Source: UBA5336 sp964506685
Lineage (GTDB): Bacteria > Pseudomonadota > Alphaproteobacteria > Caulobacterales > Hyphomonadaceae
Direction of reading: 5' to 3'
DNA: 19,512 nt
NCBI GenBank assembly: GCA_964506685.1
Contig: CAZDMQ010000065.1
Location: 1 to 19,512 of the forward strand
The notes under the pieces are model-generated. The model made no database searches. It worked only from the letters and a program-made list of their open reading frames with translations, and was not told the origin of the DNA. Both the position numbers and the translations under genes were made by a program. Below, in pieces: positions 1 to 6,852 of the stretch. The number at the start of each line of letters is the position of its first letter. The stretch's first letter is position 1.

Positions 1-309
1 CCTGAGCATAAAGGTCGAAGGTCGGAATATAAAAGACCTGATTTTTTATTTCCGAGAATTAGATTGATTGTCGAAGTTGAAGGTGATGAAATTCATGGGA
101 ATCCAAGACTTTATGGCCCTCATGATCTTATAGGATTTAAGCGAAATATTCCTGCCGCCAAAAAGTGGGAAAGTGACAAAAAAAGAAATTTAACCTATAC
201 TGACAACAAATATGTTGTTTTAACTATTTGGGAATACGATGTTAAAAACGATTTAGAAAAAATAAAAGAAAAGATGTTATCTACGATAATTAATCTAGAG
301 GATTTTTAA
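1..309 (+). CDS. Vsr/DUF559-like endonuclease, C-terminal part (5' end outside window)
   Basis: The reading frame is open from the first base, so the gene starts upstream and 102 C-terminal residues are visible. They contain RPDFLFP, then IVEVEGDEIHG, then a basic helix and VLTIWEYDV. This D...ExEGDxxH layout is that of the PD-(D/E)XK core of very-short-patch-repair-like (Vsr/DUF559) nucleases, where the Asp and Glu bind metal and the EGDxxH turn resembles the Vsr dGcFWH signature. The same layout recurs in the genes at 5701 and 6789, so this is probably one of a set of free-standing, homing-type endonucleases. It overlaps the next gene by one base (TAATG), which suggests translational coupling. 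An ATT/TTG start near 64 would cut off the first catalytic Asp, so an internal start is unlikely. Family assignment is by motif only; the specificity domain is not visible. Confidence 0.7.
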   Translation, partial: PEHKGRRSEYKRPDFLFPRIRLIVEVEGDEIHGNPRLYGPHDLIGFKRNIPAAKKWESDKKRNLTYTDNKYVVLTIWEYDVKNDLEKIKEKMLSTIINLEDF

Positions 310-1178
310 TGGCTTTATTTAATAAGTTTTATTCGGATAAACTTTCAGTAAGGTATTTTCCCGATCAAAAAGTTATTTATCTGGAGCCGCAAAAAGGCTT
401 AACTCCTACTAAGCTTAGAGGATTTAAAGAAAAAATAGAAACTTACCTTGATGTTGAATCTTCAAATTTTAATAAAATTAAAGGTAAGCCAACATTTTCA
501 ATAAAATTAAATCCTGAATCTCAAGAAAGTTCTATAGAAGAGCTTTTAAAGCAAATGTTTCACGGGGGAGATGCTGTCGAAGATCCTTCAACTATTGCCT
601 CGTTTGAGGATGCCGAAGAGGAAGACGAAGAAAAAGTTACTGCCGACGATGTTCAAGGACAAGAATCTCCTGCGCCTCCTCAGCAAGAATCTTATTTTGC
701 TTTTAAATATTACAACTCTTTGTTAGAAAGCACCTATAGAACAGGCGAGTATTGGAATAGACTTTCGAAAGTTATGGGAGTTGGAAGCAAGCAAAAAATA
801 AATCCTGACGACGTCTTAAATGCTCGAAAAACTTGGACAAATAAGCCCAACAACAAAAAGAGAAATAGCGTCCTTCGTGATTTAGATCAGGCCATGAGAT
901 ATTTTGCTCGCCGATTAAAGAAGGATATGGGGCCCGGAGCCGGCGAGCTCTTCAAGAAAAAGTATCGAGAAATAGGCAATTTGACGCCCTCTGACTATAA
1001 AGACGATCAAAATAAACATCTTGACTCAAAAATAAACAGTGATACAAGTGGAGTGTCCCCTCCCGCTGAACCTTCAGAAGAGCCCGTTAATTTAGATTTT
1101 TCGGAATTCTTCTCTGATAAAGAAGACGAAGACGAGAAAGAAGAAGATTATTATGAAGACTTTGACACAAAAGAATAA
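309..1178 (+). CDS. Conserved-looking phage protein of unknown function, acidic tail
   Basis: I do not recognise this 289-residue protein. It has an N-terminal globular part (about 1-80, mixed charged and aromatic), a very acidic linker (about 95-115, runs of Glu/Asp), a second basic, aromatic, probably helical domain (about 128-225, with YNSLLESTYRTGEYWNRL and RRLKKDMGPGAGELF), and a strongly acidic C-terminal tail (about 255-289). Basic core plus acidic tail is common in proteins that handle nucleic acid or bind SSB-like partners, but that is inference. It starts at the TAATG overlap with the endonuclease and lies three genes upstream of uvsX beside the gp32-like gene, so a role in replication or recombination is possible. 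There are no signal peptide, TM or catalytic motifs. Confidence 0.7.
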   Translation: MALFNKFYSDKLSVRYFPDQKVIYLEPQKGLTPTKLRGFKEKIETYLDVESSNFNKIKGKPTFSIKLNPESQESSIEELLKQMFHGGDAVEDPSTIASFEDAEEEDEEKVTADDVQGQESPAPPQQESYFAFKYYNSLLESTYRTGEYWNRLSKVMGVGSKQKINPDDVLNARKTWTNKPNNKKRNSVLRDLDQAMRYFARRLKKDMGPGAGELFKKKYREIGNLTPSDYKDDQNKHLDSKINSDTSGVSPPAEPSEEPVNLDFSEFFSDKEDEDEKEEDYYEDFDTKE

Positions 1179-1189
1179 AAGAGGTTTTA

Positions 1190-1627
1190 ATGGAAGATTT
1201 GGTTTTGCTAGGAACGTTTGTCTCAAGTCCTTTGTTACCCAAAAAATGTGTTCGTGATATTTTCAATTTGTTTAAAACAAGTCGAAAAGTTTTTATTTTC
1301 AAATTAACCAAAAAAGAACAAAAGCTTGAAGAATTACAAGATTTTCTATTGACATTTAATTTGAAAATAGATGAAAAAGATGAGGCGCTGGAAGGTTTTA
1401 AGACTAAGTACAAGAACACCATTCAGCTTCATAGAAAAAAAGAAACGAATACGCTTTATACAATTAATAGTTTAAACGAGATTGTTAAAGCCCAACACGG
1501 AAAAGTAGGAAAAGAATTAAAAGTAGACTGGACGCAACATAGAGACTGTTGTATAGTTCTTTCAAAAGAGAACAATTTAAAGATTTTGCCAATTAATTTG
1601 GTTGATATTTTTGTTCTTAACAGTTAA
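1190..1627 (+). CDS. Unknown protein upstream of the gp32-like gene
   Basis: A 145-residue protein I do not recognise. The start is supported by an AGAGG Shine-Dalgarno about 5 bases upstream. It is lysine-rich and looks alpha/beta: MEDLVLLGTFVSSPLLPKKCVRDI, then charged helical stretches, and a hydrophobic end (LKILPINLVDIFVL). No TM segment or known catalytic motif is visible. In T4 the genes next to gene 32 encode helicase-loading or transcription accessory proteins (59, 33), but I see no sequence signature for either, so position is the only hint. The gp32-like gene follows after 15 bases, so they probably share a transcript. Confidence 0.65.
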   Translation: MEDLVLLGTFVSSPLLPKKCVRDIFNLFKTSRKVFIFKLTKKEQKLEELQDFLLTFNLKIDEKDEALEGFKTKYKNTIQLHRKKETNTLYTINSLNEIVKAQHGKVGKELKVDWTQHRDCCIVLSKENNLKILPINLVDIFVLNS

Positions 1628-1642
1628 AAAAGGAGATTAAAA

Positions 1643-2572
1643 ATGACATTAAAAGTAAACCTAAAAGCAGTAAAAGAAAAATTAAATAAAAGAAGAGACG
1701 ATATTCAGAATAAAACAACGAACCGAATTCCTCCAGAGGACCAGTTCATTCTTAGAGTCCCCCAGCCAGGGAAATATCTTTTTCGAGCTTTGCCTTATGT
1801 TCATAGCGAGAATCCCGGAGAAAATCCCCTTTTTGAGGCTTCCTATATCTACGGAGTTCCAGTTAGAGGAAAGAGAATTTTCTATAGCGTTAAAGAAAAC
1901 GATGGCGTAGAAAAAGATCCTCTAACCGAGTTCGTTTGGAATCAATTAAAATCCGTCAAAGGCAAAAAAGACAAAAATGGCGACCCCGTTGCTAGACAAT
2001 GGTCTAAATTTCTTCCCAAGATGACCGTTTTCCTTCCTGGTGTTCTTCGCGGACAAGAAGACAAGGGAGTAAAATTTCTAAAGATTTCAACTCAGAAAAA
2101 CGAGCCCAGCGATAAGCACAACAGTCTTTGGGATTTCTTTTTGGAAGAGGACACCGAGTGTTGGATGGATTCAGAAAAAGGCTTTGATCTTGAACTTCAG
2201 TATGAATCTCATCCGCAATTTGGAATTTGTCTCAAAAAGGGCCCGTTGGTCCTCGCGCGAAAATCAACAAAACTAAATGATTTTGACAAATATCTTGCTT
2301 CTATGCCTAATCTTCTTGAAGATGAAGAGATTAACGGAATGAGAAACGGATATGTTCGTCGAACTCTAGAGGAAACAAAAGAGCTTTTGGCTGAATGGAT
2401 GAGTCAATTTTCTTCCAATGTTAAAGAAAGCCGACATAACGAAGATTCAGATACTGAAATCACTTTTGCTTCAGACGATAGCGTTGATGACGATGATGGT
2501 TTTTTTGATTCGTCATCCGAAGATTCAAGTGTTTCTGACATGGAAAAAAGACTAGCTGAAGCTGGCCTATAA
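1643..2572 (+). CDS. T4 gp32-like single-stranded DNA-binding protein
   Basis: The 309-residue protein should coat single-stranded DNA at the replication fork and help UvsX filament formation. It follows the gp32 plan: a basic N-terminal helix (about 4-28, Lys/Arg-rich) for self-association; an OB-fold core opening with GKYLFRALPYV and continuing with GKRIFYS and the strands near 155-170 and 205-225; and a long Asp/Ser/Glu C-terminal tail (about 262-309) like the tail T4 gp32 uses to bind partner proteins. The Cys/His zinc site of T4 gp32 is absent: the matching stretch (about 77-100) has no Cys or His. A strong SD (AAGGAG) precedes the ATG. UvsX follows after one small gene, a typical pairing. 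The call rests on layout, core motifs and context; overall identity to T4 gp32 is low. Confidence 0.75.
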   Translation: MTLKVNLKAVKEKLNKRRDDIQNKTTNRIPPEDQFILRVPQPGKYLFRALPYVHSENPGENPLFEASYIYGVPVRGKRIFYSVKENDGVEKDPLTEFVWNQLKSVKGKKDKNGDPVARQWSKFLPKMTVFLPGVLRGQEDKGVKFLKISTQKNEPSDKHNSLWDFFLEEDTECWMDSEKGFDLELQYESHPQFGICLKKGPLVLARKSTKLNDFDKYLASMPNLLEDEEINGMRNGYVRRTLEETKELLAEWMSQFSSNVKESRHNEDSDTEITFASDDSVDDDDGFFDSSSEDSSVSDMEKRLAEAGL

Positions 2573-2588
2573 AAACAAAGAGGTAAGT

Positions 2589-3095
2589 ATGAGCAAACTT
2601 AATAGCGATATTTTTATCATTAGAGGGACTCGAAGCGTTCTTGATCATACAGAGGCGGTTTGCGGTCCGGCTTTTATGGTTTCTTATAAGGACGAACAAG
2701 GAAACTTTATGACGGAACAAGTGAGAGAAGTTTACGAACTTTACAGTTTAGACACAGAATGTGACTGTGAAACCTTTTCTGATCTTGATGTTAGAGGTAT
2801 TCTTGTCAAGACATCTTGTCTAGAAAAAGTTTTTGATGAAGAGCAATCTGGAATTTTTTCTTTAGGAAAATATTTGAGAACTTTTTCGTTAACTTTAACT
2901 TCAGGAAGTGTAACATTAGTTGAATACGAAGATCGTCTGCAATTAGCAGTCACACACAATAAAGATTCTGAAGTCAGAAGTTTTTATTTGCCCAGAGTTC
3001 ATTTTGGCACAGTGAAGCACTTGTTGGACACATGTTCTAACGAAGAAGGAATGGATCAAATTTTAGATTTTGCGGAGAATTATAAGTTATCATGA
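2589..3095 (+). CDS. Unknown protein between SSB and UvsX genes
   Basis: A 168-residue acidic protein that I cannot assign. It looks mostly beta-stranded, with SLTLTSGSVTLVEYEDRLQL near 99-118, a central Cys cluster (YSLDTECDCETF, about 52-63) and a helical end (GTVKHLLDTC). There are no TM segments or recognisable catalytic residues. An AGAGG-type SD lies at 2580-2584. Its stop overlaps the UvsX start (ATGA), so it is probably translationally coupled to the recombinase. It could be a recombination accessory or mediator, but no sequence similarity to T4 UvsY is apparent, so that is only a positional idea. Confidence 0.65.
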   Translation: MSKLNSDIFIIRGTRSVLDHTEAVCGPAFMVSYKDEQGNFMTEQVREVYELYSLDTECDCETFSDLDVRGILVKTSCLEKVFDEEQSGIFSLGKYLRTFSLTLTSGSVTLVEYEDRLQLAVTHNKDSEVRSFYLPRVHFGTVKHLLDTCSNEEGMDQILDFAENYKLS

Positions 3096-4165
3096 GCGAT
3101 CTTTCAGATATTATTAGAAAAGAAACTAAGATTTTAACTCAAGATGGTTTGCCGTCAGATGTTTCGCAATGGATTTCAACTGGCGCAACACTTCTTGATT
3201 ATGCTATTTCAAATCAAGACAACGGAGGAATTCCCGTAGGAAAAATCTCTACTATCAATGGTCTAGAAGGTTCAGGCAAAACTTTGTTTGCTATGCAAAT
3301 TGCGAGGAACGCTCAAAAAGATGGAGCGCTTGTAATTTATATGGATACCGAAAATGCTTTGAACTCCGACTTCGCCCAGAGAATTGGACTGGATACGTCT
3401 TCAAAGAATTTTATTTACATGAAACCTTTGACCATTGAAGATGTTTTCAAGTCAATGTTTACAATTTTTCATAAGATTGACGAAGTTGAAAAATCAAAAT
3501 CAATGAATCATCCTTATGTTTTGATTGTATGGGATAGTTTGGCAGCGACTCCCTCTAAGGTTGACCTTGAAGACGAAAACCCAGATCCTACAGCAAATGT
3601 TGGTTTAATTCCAAGAATTCTTTCAAAGAATTTAAGAAGCATTGTTGAAGTCTCTGGAAGAAAAAAAGTTGCTATTTTGATTGTGAATCAATTGAGAACA
3701 AATATTAAAGCGGGGCCTTTTTCTGACCCTTGGGTAACAACCGGCGGACGCGCGCTGGCTTATGTGATGTCGGTTGATGTTCGACTTTTTTCTGGCGGGA
3801 AAATTAAAGCCCAAGACGACATTGTTGGAATTAAAACTTCCGCCAAAGTCAACAAAACCAGATTTGGACCTCCTCATCGAAAAGCTGAGTTTGGGCTTTA
3901 TTTTGATCGAGGAGTAGATGATACCGAAAGCGTTATTGACTTTCTATTAAAAGAAAAAGGCATTCAAAGCAAAAACGCCGGACCCAAAGGAAAACAGATT
4001 TGGCTTGAAGAGAAACCGGACGAACTTTGGACCCGAATCCAACTTAAAAAGAAAATCATCACCGATCCAGAATTTAAAAAGAAAATTTATAATTTAGTTT
4101 CAGAATATGCCAAGCGAGATCTTGTTGACTCAACAGATAAAGAAGAAACGATTGAGAAAGATTAA
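3092..4165 (+). CDS. uvsX: UvsX/RecA-family recombinase
   Basis: A 357-residue RecA-fold ATPase that would form filaments on ssDNA for strand exchange, recombination-dependent replication and repair. Visible motifs are Walker A GLEGSGKT (57-64), the MDTENAL strand with the catalytic Glu (about 84-90), Walker B VLIVWDS (143-149), and the ILIVNQLRTNI segment (about 195-205) leading into DNA-binding loop L2. The WISTGATLLDYAIS N-terminal motif (about 27-40) and GGIPVGKISTINGLEG are typical of UvsX and archaeal/phage RecA relatives. Length is close to bacterial RecA (about 350) and slightly short of T4 UvsX (about 390). It is coupled to the preceding gene by ATGA. A bacterial-type phage RecA is the alternative, but the linked gp32-like gene favours UvsX. 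Confidence 0.9.
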   Translation: MSDLSDIIRKETKILTQDGLPSDVSQWISTGATLLDYAISNQDNGGIPVGKISTINGLEGSGKTLFAMQIARNAQKDGALVIYMDTENALNSDFAQRIGLDTSSKNFIYMKPLTIEDVFKSMFTIFHKIDEVEKSKSMNHPYVLIVWDSLAATPSKVDLEDENPDPTANVGLIPRILSKNLRSIVEVSGRKKVAILIVNQLRTNIKAGPFSDPWVTTGGRALAYVMSVDVRLFSGGKIKAQDDIVGIKTSAKVNKTRFGPPHRKAEFGLYFDRGVDDTESVIDFLLKEKGIQSKNAGPKGKQIWLEEKPDELWTRIQLKKKIITDPEFKKKIYNLVSEYAKRDLVDSTDKEETIEKD

Positions 4166-4168
4166 TGG

Positions 4169-4180
4169 TTAGAGCTCTAA
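4169..4180. promoter_or_regulatory. 12-bp perfect palindrome after uvsX
   Basis: TTAGAGCTCTAA lies 4 bases after the uvsX stop and reads identically on both strands. It is the first of three dyads in the uvsX-to-4273 spacer. A DNA-binding-protein site is possible; the function is unknown. Confidence 0.35.
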
Positions 4181-4212
4181 CAAAAGAAAAAGTTCAAAAT
4201 TGACTTGATGAA

Positions 4213-4228
4213 AAAGTTTTGAAACTTT
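4213..4228. promoter_or_regulatory. Inverted repeat AAAGTTT-TG-AAACTTT next to the -35
   Basis: The arms are perfect 7-mers separated by 2 bases. The right arm touches the -35 hexamer (4227-4232) of the predicted promoter for the GC-rich gene, a position typical of an operator or activator site. It has no T-run after it and is AT-rich, so it is not a convincing terminator. Confidence 0.4.
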
Positions 4229-4255
4229 GAGAGAAATCTTAAAAATCTCGATAAT
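4227..4255 (+). promoter_or_regulatory. Sigma70-like promoter for the GC-rich cargo gene
   Basis: TTGAGA (4227-4232) and GATAAT (4250-4255) are separated by exactly 17 bases, each one mismatch from consensus. The start codon of the GC-rich gene follows at 4273, giving a short leader. The spacer holds the operator-like dyad that is repeated after the gene. An own promoter is expected for a cargo (moron) gene expressed independently of phage operons. Confidence 0.55.
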
Positions 4256-4260
4256 TAAAG
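4233..4260 (+). repeat. Left copy of direct repeat flanking the GC-rich gene
   Basis: GAAATCTTAAAA-ATCTCGAT-AATTAAAG. It matches 4904-4935 except for a missing G and a missing 3-base block. This copy covers the promoter spacer and -10 region. Confidence 0.7.
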
Positions 4261-4272
4261 CAGAGTTTTGCC

Positions 4273-4890
4273 ATGAATTACAATAGTCGAAAAGCCGGTA
4301 ACTGGGTCCTGTTTGCGTTCACTTTCCCGTGGGCGCTCATAACTTGGCTGATCGGGTTGCTGAGCATCGCTGCCTACGTTGCGCACAAGCCACGCTTTGA
4401 GCAGGCCGCGCTCCTGACCCTCGAGTGGCGCCCTTGGGTGCGCGAGAAGCTCGGCTTCCGCTACTCGACAACCCTCGGTCGCCTGATTTGGTACAACATC
4501 GGCCACCGCGACACCAAGCCGGGGGAGGACGGTGCCGGGGTCGAAGCGGAGTTGGACGAGAGGCTCGAGCGTCACGAGACCGTGCACGTCCGGCAGGTAG
4601 AGGACCGGATGATCCTCGCGTTCCTTGTCGGCCTCGCCGTCGCTATCGGCTTCTGGACGCACGGGCACGTGGGCGCAGGCTTCGCCTGGTGGCTCGGTCT
4701 CTGGACGAGCGGCGGCGTGTGGCAGGTCCCCAACTTCCTCGGCGCGATCTGCCGCTACGGCTGGATCGGGGTGTACCGTGACTCCGAACACGAGCGGAGC
4801 GCCTACGGGCAGACCGACCGCTGGCCCGATGGCTCGAGCTGGTGGGACCATCGCGACAAGCAGCGGGAAGCGCAGCAGAAGCCGTTTTGA
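4273..4890 (+). CDS. Membrane protein with HExxH motif (putative zinc metalloprotease), GC-rich cargo gene
   Basis: A 205-residue protein with three likely TM segments (about 11-35, 113-130 and 136-160). A cytosolic or periplasmic loop carries HETVH (101-105) within RHETVHVRQVED, the zinc-binding and catalytic HExxH of gluzincin-type peptidases. The later EHERSAY (172-178) could supply a third zinc ligand. Cleavage or a lytic/exclusion role is inference. The gene is wholly unlike its neighbours: third codon positions are overwhelmingly G or C, whereas the rest of the window is AT-rich. It has its own sigma70-like promoter and near-identical direct repeats on both sides. This points to recent acquisition (a moron) from a GC-rich phage or host. 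The start at 4273 precedes the first TM segment; the SD is weak. Long open frames on the other frames and strand are by-products of high GC. Confidence 0.75.
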   Translation: MNYNSRKAGNWVLFAFTFPWALITWLIGLLSIAAYVAHKPRFEQAALLTLEWRPWVREKLGFRYSTTLGRLIWYNIGHRDTKPGEDGAGVEAELDERLERHETVHVRQVEDRMILAFLVGLAVAIGFWTHGHVGAGFAWWLGLWTSGGVWQVPNFLGAICRYGWIGVYRDSEHERSAYGQTDRWPDGSSWWDHRDKQREAQQKPF

Positions 4891-4903
4891 CTAGTAGATA
4901 AGC

Positions 4904-4935
4904 GAAATCTTAAAAGATCTCGATAGTTATTAAAG
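4904..4935 (+). repeat. Right copy of direct repeat flanking the GC-rich gene, with operator-like dyad
   Basis: It begins GAAATCTTAAAAGATCTCG and ends ATTAAAG, matching 4233-4260. With the preceding C it forms a dyad, CGAAATCTT-AA-AAGATCTCG (4903-4922), in which 8 of 9 arm positions pair. It has a -10-like GATAGT (4922-4927) but no evident -35. It sits just before the ATG at 4937 and may regulate that gene too. Confidence 0.65.
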
Positions 4936-4936
4936 T

Positions 4937-5704
4937 ATGTCTTTTTATAAGCCGATTCCAATTGGGTCTATTGTCAGCTTTAGATATTGGAGCAAGTTCT
5001 CCAACGACCGCGCCCCGATGGTTATGGTGATTGCTTTTAACTACAAAGGAAATCTTCATGGATTAAATATTCGATATTTGAACCCAACTGTTTTGGCTCA
5101 GCTTCAATTTATTTTTCGAACGCCAGTTCAACAGCAAACAATGACGGATCCTTTTCGTCAAGAAATTGCTAATCTTGCCAGAGAGAAAAAAGAGAAAGCT
5201 GAACAAGAAGCGATAGAAAGAAAAAAGCAACAATTAGGACAACAAAAGGGAGTTATTGTAAAACCTCAACAAGGAAATCCTTTTGGTGTATCAACTTTCG
5301 GTCGAAGCCAAGCCGAAGTCCAGCCAGCTTACGAGGGAATGCCTGGAATCGAAGGCCCAGCTGTTACGGTCGATTGGAAACAAACAGATCCTCAAATTGG
5401 AAAATTAAGATCTGCCAGAACCCAAGTTGTGAATAGAGGATCTTATATTTTGTCCAACCCTTATCGTTTTTATCATTCTTACATTAAATCTATTATGCCC
5501 GACGTTTACGTGCGGGCTTCGGTTTATCGACAATACAAACATCGAAATATTCAAAATTTAAGAATTGTTCATTCAAATATTGCGCAAAGGCATACGGAGC
5601 CTGTGAATACTCCAGCTCCAAGAAGTTCCACAATGTCTCCTCAACAAAAAGGGGCCATCAGAAGAAAGGCAAATGCGATACTCTCAAAGTACGAAATTAA
5701 ATGA
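4937..5704 (+). CDS. Unknown phage protein with GLN-R/H-YL motif and coiled-coil linker
   Basis: A 255-residue protein. The N-terminal domain (about 1-60) contains APMVMVIAFNYKGNLHGLNIRYL. It resembles the PLV...GLNLHYL pattern I associate with proteins widespread in T4-like and marine myophages, whose exact role I cannot name with confidence. A charged coiled-coil-like stretch follows (about 75-105, Glu/Lys/Gln-rich), then a flexible Gln/Gly/Pro linker, then a Tyr/Arg-rich domain (about 165-210, with NPYRFYHSYIKSIMPDVYVRASVYRQYKHRN), and a basic C-terminus. It is AT-rich like its neighbours, unlike the gene before it. The stop overlaps the next start (ATGA). No enzyme motif or TM segment is seen; a structural or DNA-end-associated role is possible but unproven. 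Confidence 0.65.
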   Translation: MSFYKPIPIGSIVSFRYWSKFSNDRAPMVMVIAFNYKGNLHGLNIRYLNPTVLAQLQFIFRTPVQQQTMTDPFRQEIANLAREKKEKAEQEAIERKKQQLGQQKGVIVKPQQGNPFGVSTFGRSQAEVQPAYEGMPGIEGPAVTVDWKQTDPQIGKLRSARTQVVNRGSYILSNPYRFYHSYIKSIMPDVYVRASVYRQYKHRNIQNLRIVHSNIAQRHTEPVNTPAPRSSTMSPQQKGAIRRKANAILSKYEIK

Positions 5705-6852
5705 TGGGAGTTAAGACAACACAAAAAAAAGCCCAAGATTGGCTTGATCAAAACCATCCCAAATATAAAATTTTGGAATGGGGAGGCTCTGCTTCAACTA
5801 AGTCTAAGTTTTTGGACACCGAAAGAGGAGTTGAGTTTGAAAAAAGTTTCTCTTACGTAAGGAACAAGCTTAGTTTGCACCCTGATATGATTATTTGTGC
5901 AACAAAAAAAGAGCGAGGTGAAAAATATAAAAAATCAATAAAAAATAAATATGGCGTTGGAAGTGTAATGCTTTTAAGTGATATAAGAGAAAAAGTGAAA
6001 AAAACAATGATGGAAAGATATGGCGTCGAGGTCCCACAGCAAAGTGAAGCAATCCGCCAAAAAACAAAAAAAACAAATTTGGAAAAGTATGGCGTTGAAC
6101 ACACATTTCAAAATGAAGAAGTAAAAGAAAAAATCCGGCAAACCCACTTGGAAAAGCTGGGCGTTGAATACCCGACCCAAGCCAAAGAAGTCCGAAAAAA
6201 AATGAGAGCTAACAATTTAGAAAAATATGGTGTCGAATATACTTTGCAAATTCCTGAAGTTAGAAAAAAAATCATAAATTCAAGAATAAAAAACGGAACA
6301 ATGTTTACCCACAAAGGGAAAAGTATTGTTGAGTGGAACAAAGACGAAAATCTTTCAAGCTACACTGTGCTTCTTGAGTGTCACAAATTAGGAATTCCTC
6401 CCGATAAAAAAAAGAAAGGAGTTTCAGATTTGCAATTAATTTTAGATGAATTTCTCAAAAATGAGTTAAAGTTTAATGAAGTGGGTAATGCCGGAGAGGC
6501 TCAGAAAATTACTGACTACACTCACGGGAAGGGGGTTTGGGAACAAGTAGGAAAACCTAAAACAGGGAGAAAATATCCCGACTTTTGTTTTCCCATATTG
6601 AAATTTATCATTGAAGCGGATGGCGAACACTATCATATTAAAACCCCAGAACAAATCAAAAAAGATCAAAAAAGAAATGAGCTTTATAAAAAAATAGGGT
6701 ATGATGTTTTAGTTTTCTTGGGAAGTGAGATAAAAAATGAAACTAGCTTTGTTAAAGCTCAAATAGTTCAACACTTAAAGGAGAGAGGATGTTTTCAGGC
6801 AGCGTTTGGAAAAACCCCAAACAAGAAATACTTAAAATTCGAAGAGAGATGA
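5701..6852 (+). CDS. Repeat-array endonuclease (five 23-residue repeats plus Vsr/DUF559-like nuclease domain)
   Basis: A 383-residue protein in three parts. N-terminal (about 1-80): a small domain with WGGSASTKSKFLD. Middle (about 81-196): five tandem repeats of 23-24 residues with consensus EKYGVEx-x-Q-x-x-EVRKKIxxTxL, each beginning near 81, 105, 128, 151 and 174. Such YGVE repeats occur in phage endonucleases and are thought to bind DNA as helix-turn-helix-like modules. C-terminal (about 288-345): YPDFCFP, FIIEADGEHYH and YDVLVFLGSEI, a PD-(D/E)XK layout with candidate ligands D294, E305 and D307. It is most likely a homing-type or site-specific nuclease inserted among phage genes. The start overlaps the previous stop (ATGA). 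Target site and activity are unknown. Confidence 0.75.
   Translation: MMGVKTTQKKAQDWLDQNHPKYKILEWGGSASTKSKFLDTERGVEFEKSFSYVRNKLSLHPDMIICATKKERGEKYKKSIKNKYGVGSVMLLSDIREKVKKTMMERYGVEVPQQSEAIRQKTKKTNLEKYGVEHTFQNEEVKEKIRQTHLEKLGVEYPTQAKEVRKKMRANNLEKYGVEYTLQIPEVRKKIINSRIKNGTMFTHKGKSIVEWNKDENLSSYTVLLECHKLGIPPDKKKKGVSDLQLILDEFLKNELKFNEVGNAGEAQKITDYTHGKGVWEQVGKPKTGRKYPDFCFPILKFIIEADGEHYHIKTPEQIKKDQKRNELYKKIGYDVLVFLGSEIKNETSFVKAQIVQHLKERGCFQAAFGKTPNKKYLKFEER

Noticed and set aside
4166..4260. TGA-to-Trp recoding
   Set aside because: Many genes here stop at TGA, including ATGA overlaps, and Trp is encoded by TGG throughout.
4255..4851. Long open frame on the minus strand (198 residues) inside the GC-rich gene
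   Set aside because: GC-rich DNA has few stops in any frame. The product is Pro/Ala/Glu-rich without domain sense, while the plus frame shows TM segments and an HExxH motif.
4425..4894. Two further plus-strand open frames in the GC-rich gene
   Set aside because: Low-complexity Arg/Ala/Ser-rich translations and no SD; by-products of composition.
4233..4935. Insertion sequence or transposon around the GC-rich gene
   Set aside because: The flanks are direct, not inverted, repeats and there is no transposase or integrase; a cargo gene moved by recombination fits better.
5941..6288. CRISPR-like array, because of regular repetition
   Set aside because: The periodicity is in the protein (about 69-base codon repeats, degenerate at DNA level) and continuous in frame; there are no conserved repeats with unique spacers.
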